Assembly (NCBI GenBank): GCA_021014325.1
Contig: CM037462.1
Span: 18,558,135-18,622,134 of the forward strand
Source: Plazaster borealis
Lineage: Eukaryota; Echinodermata; Asteroidea; Forcipulatida; Labidiasteridae
Direction of reading: 5' to 3'
DNA: 64,000 nt
Below the pieces are notes generated by a model, which was not told where the DNA came from, did not search any database, and saw nothing but the letters and a program-made list of their open reading frames with translations. The stretch's first letter is position 1, and every line of letters starts with the position of its first letter. The translations under genes and the position numbers were made by a program. This document shows, piece after piece, positions 59,851-64,000 of the stretch.

Positions 59851-59970
59851 TCTTGTTGTTGTTGTTGTTGTTTTTTGTTTTGGGGGTTTTTTTGGTTTGG
59901 TTTTTTTTTTGTTTTTTTTGTTTGTTTTTTTGTTTTTTTGTTTTTTTGTTTTTTTTTTTTTGGGGGGGTA
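59851..59970. repeat. (TTG)n and T/G-rich tract
   Basis: Six TTG/TGT units followed by ~90 bp of T runs broken by single or multiple G. It interrupts a family I element. Frames on both strands here (Phe-rich or Lys/Gln-rich) are artefacts of the tract. Confidence 0.9.
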
Positions 59971-60928
59971 GGGTGTATATACACAGAATGATTACACGTT
60001 ACCAAAAAAAGACACTTAATTTCCACTGCATCTGGCAGAACATTCTTAGCTGCAACTATCACAACACTCAATTACAATTCAAAATGTCATTATCTGCTTA
60101 GTTAAAATGGCGGAAAATCAATAAATGTTTTGCTTTTCCTTTATTTTCCTTTAGCAAAGCCGACATGTGCTGAGCAAAATAATCTGCGGTCAAGATTCTT
60201 GTAAACATTAATTTAACCCAGCGTTACCGCTGTTTGATTCGGTTAACCGCCCAATAAAAATATTGACAGGCTATTGTCAACAGAGGGCGTTTGTCATCAT
60301 CTGTAGTGACCGCAAGTTAATCCAATCAACGTTCATGCTATCAGTACAATATTGTGTGTACACTGGCAAGTCGACAATGTATGGGTTGACTTTAAGAACG
60401 TGGTTTTTTTTTCTTCGTTTGAAGACAACAATGTTTTGTTCAAAATGACCGCTTTCATTCGTGCTGTTGCTAAGGGTCTACGTGTAAAAAGCTAGACACT
60501 GATAATTTTTCTCCCGTAAGGTCAGGAATGAATGGGGTCTAAAAATTGATATTTTCGTTGTTCGTTGATACACTGGAAATTAGGGTCTGCTTGTGCAGTG
60601 CACATGTACAACCAGGGAAGGGTTAAGAAGTATTACTGGGCAGTGGCACAGGCTTTGTACACCACTTAGACAAAATATCAACAAATCAGTCAAATAGTTT
60701 GCTATTTTAAGCATAGAGTAAGCTTTGAGACAAAATGATGTTCGAAGAAGTTGATTGACAATGTTCAATATAAAAAGCCAGTTATGGAGTCAATGCTAAC
60801 ATCATCGTAGATCATTTGTTCATGGAACATTATTGTATCTATACCCTATCTTGTTTACCTGGACACGTAAGATCACCCCCAGATTAGTGGGAGCAAGATC
60901 CAGTGTTCAATGAAAATAGAACCCTAAT
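59971..60928. other. non-coding stretch
   Basis: AT-rich, no feature recognised. Frames of about 60 codons only. Confidence 0.45.
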
Positions 60929-61141
60929 GTAACGCTCTAAAAACTCCCGGATCAGAACTGACCTGGATTCCGGGTCCTAGGGGGCCTGACCCATTTCCAG
61001 GTCAAGCTGTTCCGGAAAGTGGTTGAAAGTGGGATTTTAACCCGTATTCCGCGTCATTTTGACCCATTTCTGGGTTATTTTGACACAAAATCTGGGTTAT
61101 ACTGACCCAGAAATGGGTCAGGCCCCACGGGCCATGATCAA
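60929..61141. mobile_element. foldback MITE family I, copy 3 (right end lost)
   Basis: Left end TAACGCTCTAAAAACTCCCG, then ATTCCGGGTCCTAGGGGGCC, GACCCATTTCTGGGTTATTT and GACCCAGAAATGGGTCAGGC as in copy 1. The right terminus is absent after about 61141. Confidence 0.7.
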
Positions 61142-61239
61142 ATTGGTTGAACTTTACTTAACACAGTCTTGATTAAGATATTAACCTCGTGAGAGGTTGG
61201 TACAGATTGTATATGATCTGGAGTCAAACAGAATGTAAA

Positions 61240-63133
61240 CAGCAGCAACTTTAACATGATTGACAATGTTGTACCCTATACCTTGATTCATATTAATGAA
61301 AGAAAACAACTAAAGCATCATGCCTTCCAACTTGACCAATATTGATGTCATACAAAAACTCGCCAACGTTTCCGATGTTCTACCATGTATTTGTTCAATC
61401 AAGAACCACATTTTCCAAATATTCATCCATGTTATCCAAACAGAGTAGCCATACCTGAAGCAACAGGTTTGGTCAACAGTTTCATCGATGTACCTTATTT
61501 TGATTCCAAGAGAGTAAGTTTACCACAAACAACAGGTTCGCTATCAGTACCAGTGTTGTACTTTATCTTAATTCAAAGAGAGTAAGCAAACCATAAACAA
61601 CAGGTTCGCCAGCAGTACCAGTGCTGTACCTTATCTTGTTTCAAAGAGAGCAAGTTTACCATAAACAACAGGTATACCGACAGTACAAGTGTTGTACCTT
61701 ATTTGATTCAAAGAGAGTAACTTTACCATAAACAACAGGTTCACCTGCAGTACAGTGTTGTACCTTATTTGATTCAAAGAGAGTAAGTTTACCATAAACA
61801 ACAGGTTCACCAAAAGTACCAGTGTTGTACCTTATTTGATTCAAAGAGAACAAGTTTACCATAAACAACAGGTTCACCAACAGTACAAGTGTTGTACCTT
61901 ATCTTGATTCAAAGAGAGTAAGTTTACCATAAACATCAGGTTCACCAACAGTACAAGTGTTGTACCTTATTTGATTCAAAGAGAGTAAGTTTACCATAAA
62001 CAACAGGTTCACCAACAGTACCAGTGTTGTACCTTATTTGATTCAAAGGGAGTAAGTGTACCACAAACAACAGGTTCACCAAAAGTACCAGTGTTGTACC
62101 TTATTTGATTCAAAGAGAGTAAGTTTACCATAAACAACAGGTTCACCAGCAGTACAGTGTTGTACCTTATTTGATTCAAAGAGAGTAAGTTTACCATAAA
62201 CAACAGGTTCACCAACAGTACAAGTGTTGAACCTTACCTTGATTCAAAGAGAGTAAGTTTACCATAAACAACAGGTTCACCAACAGTACCAGTGTTGTAT
62301 CTTATCTTGATTCAAAGGGAGTAACTTTACCATAAACAACAGGTTCACCAGCAGTACAAGTGTTGTACCTTATTTGATTCAAAGAGAGTAACTTTACCAT
62401 AAACAACAGGTTCACCAACAGTACAAGTGTTGTACCTTATCTTGATTCAAAGAGAGTAAGTTAACCATAAACAACAGGTTCACCAACAGTGCCAGTGTTG
62501 TACCTTATCTTGATTCAAAGAGAGTAAGTTTACCATAAACAACAGGTTCGCCATCAGTACCAGTGTTGTACCTTATCTTGATTCAAAGAGAGTAAGTTTA
62601 CCATAAACAACAGGTTCACCAACAGTACCAGTGTTGTACCTTACCATGATTCAAAGAGAGTAAGTGTACCATAAACAACAGGTTCACCAACAGCACCAGT
62701 GTTGCACCTTATTTGATTCAAAGAGAGTAAGTTTACCATAAACAACAGGTTCACCAGCAGTACAGTGTTGTACCTTATTTGATTCAAAGGGAGTAAGTTT
62801 ACCATAAACAACAGGTTCACCAACAGTACCAGTGTTTTACCTTATCTTGATTCAAAGAGAGTAAGTTTACCATAAACAACAGGTTCACCAACAGCACAGT
62901 GTTGTACCTTATCTTGATTCAAAGGGAGTAAGTTTACCATAAACAGGTTCACCAACAGTACCAGTGTTGTACCTTATCTTGATTCAAAGGGAGTAAGTTT
63001 ACCACAAACAACAGGTTCACCAACAGTACCAGTGTTGTGCCTTATCTTGATTCAAAGGGAGTAAGTTTACCACAAACAACAGGTTCACCAACAGTACCAG
63101 TGTTGTGCCTTATCTTGATTCAAAAAGAGTAAG
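61240..63133 (-). repeat. 67-bp minisatellite array, ~25 units
   Basis: From about 61500, GATTCAAAGAGAGTAAGTTT recurs 25 times at 60-70-bp spacing, mostly 64-69. Each unit continues ACCATAAACAACAGGTTCAC, CAACAGTACCAGTGTTGTAC, CTTATCTT. Units ending CTTATTT- are 1-2 bp shorter. The two units starting 62981 and 63049 are identical, and the 63117 end is sharp. 61240-61500 holds decayed units (for example CCTATACCTTGATTCATATT). On the minus strand the box is TTGAATCAAGATAAGGTAC, as in the arrays at 31.2 and 34.4 kb. Minus frames of 60-74 codons with a VNLLFMVNLL pattern are array artefacts. Confidence 0.95.
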
Positions 63134-64000
63134 CAGGCGAGTGAGGTTTTTTTCCGCAAATGGAGTGGACTGTTATGAACGCACTAGACTTTGAAATTTC
63201 TGTTTTATTTTATGGGTTGTTTCCGGTACATTAACTGCAATGCGTCTGGAATGAAACACGGGTACATAATCTACAACAGCTATAGGTTTTACACAAGCGA
63301 ACAATCTAAACTTATCGTACTGTTTCCTTCTGTGGTTATCTACCATCACTATTTTTTTAAGCTGGTGTTAAACATGATCATGTAGACTGTTTCACATACG
63401 ACACCTTATCGGTACAACCAGGAGATCTCCCCCCGTCAATCCATTGCTACCATGATATCCTTAAAAAAAGAAAAATACGTGTCGGCTCGTTCGTGGTTCA
63501 ACGCACATCAAGCAATTCCTAAAAGCACAAAGGCATAAACTAAAAATGGAATACACAAAAAAAAAACGAAACAGAGAGGGAGAGAGAAAAGGGATATAAG
63601 TTTTGCATACACAAAAAAGTCACAACAAAAAATGTCGTTGCTGGGGTCACGGACAAGCGCGGCTGACAAGGCCCTTGGGCCAAATACGGGGAGTTGGAAA
63701 AAGGACATTTAGGTCAAGCATTCGGTGCCAAAACCACCGGTATTGTTGAAACTGGGACAAGTAGAAGGGGAATAATGAAAGGTTACAAGGAGTAGAACAA
63801 TCCAGGCATGATGTAAAACCAGGTGTGTGTTTATGCCCCTGGGGTGGGGGGGGGGGTGATACACAGCTTGGGGTACCTCCTACCCGTAGAATGAACACTG
63901 TTCGGGGTTTGTGACACTATTATGAGCTTTTGTGCAAAATGGTTTACGTTCACATTTTTGTAGATCGCACTTCAGCTTTCTCTTAAACTTGTATTTAACA
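63134..64000. other. non-coding stretch to window end
   Basis: G run near 63845-63855 and A-rich patches. Short frames only, nothing recognised. Confidence 0.45.

Noticed and set aside
59799..60101. Lys/Gln-rich (minus) and Phe-rich (plus) frames
   Set aside because: Both read the T/G-rich low-complexity tract on opposite strands.
61631..62823. Minus-strand frames with a repeated VNLLFMVNLLSLNQIRYNT pattern
   Set aside because: They are direct translations of the 67-bp minisatellite; frames survive only where successive units are 66 bp, and no start or flanking coding sequence supports them.
61500..63133. CRISPR-like regular array
   Set aside because: The whole ~67-bp unit repeats with no unique spacers, there are no cas genes, and the DNA is eukaryotic.

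Overview
The window is eukaryotic non-coding DNA. It is AT-rich, and no protein-coding gene can be supported: the longest open frame is 187 codons, and no frame shows a domain I recognise. Sequence style (short dispersed foldback elements, tRNA-derived SINEs with the 'CACCCAGGAGTAAATGGGTA' body, AGGGCCCAATTT-ended repeats) fits a marine invertebrate deuterostome. An echinoderm, perhaps a sea star, is my best guess, from memory of similar repeats and not verified. Layout: 0.2-0.9 kb holds two abutting TTAA-flanked MITEs. 2.0-6.1 kb holds a dispersed A/T-rich repeat, a 196-bp tandem duplication and a hairpin with a perfect 24-bp stem. 6.4-9.8 kb is a MITE cluster with a 504-bp triplication that carries a MITE and cuts through it. 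10.8-16.6 kb holds SINEs, a pre-miRNA-like hairpin (12.45 kb) and three exon-like stretches. 17.7-18.4 kb is a CpG-rich island followed by a 214-bp tandem duplication. 21.8-23.9 kb is a second transposon cluster. 29.4-29.8, 31.2-31.4, 34.4-35.1 and 61.2-63.1 kb are minisatellites; the last three are one ~67-bp family in two orientations. 41.2-41.8 kb is a nested insertion that displays its TTAA target duplication. 46-51.6 kb holds more foldback elements, CRE/YY1-like motifs and a second copy of a CRE-bearing repeat. 53.7 kb is the 3' end of a LINE. 57-61 kb holds further MITE copies. The main biological content is one group of related TTAA-inserting, palindrome-centred MITEs (families A, B and E below). 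They share the terminal core GTAYACGTTTGGTAATT; family F has the same target and different termini. At least ten insertions or fragments are visible. Because they sit inside other repeats, the window itself supplies empty and filled sites, target duplications, relative ages and rearrangement breakpoints. Between the repeats the sequence looks like an intron or gene desert; scattered CpG-rich patches may be regulatory.
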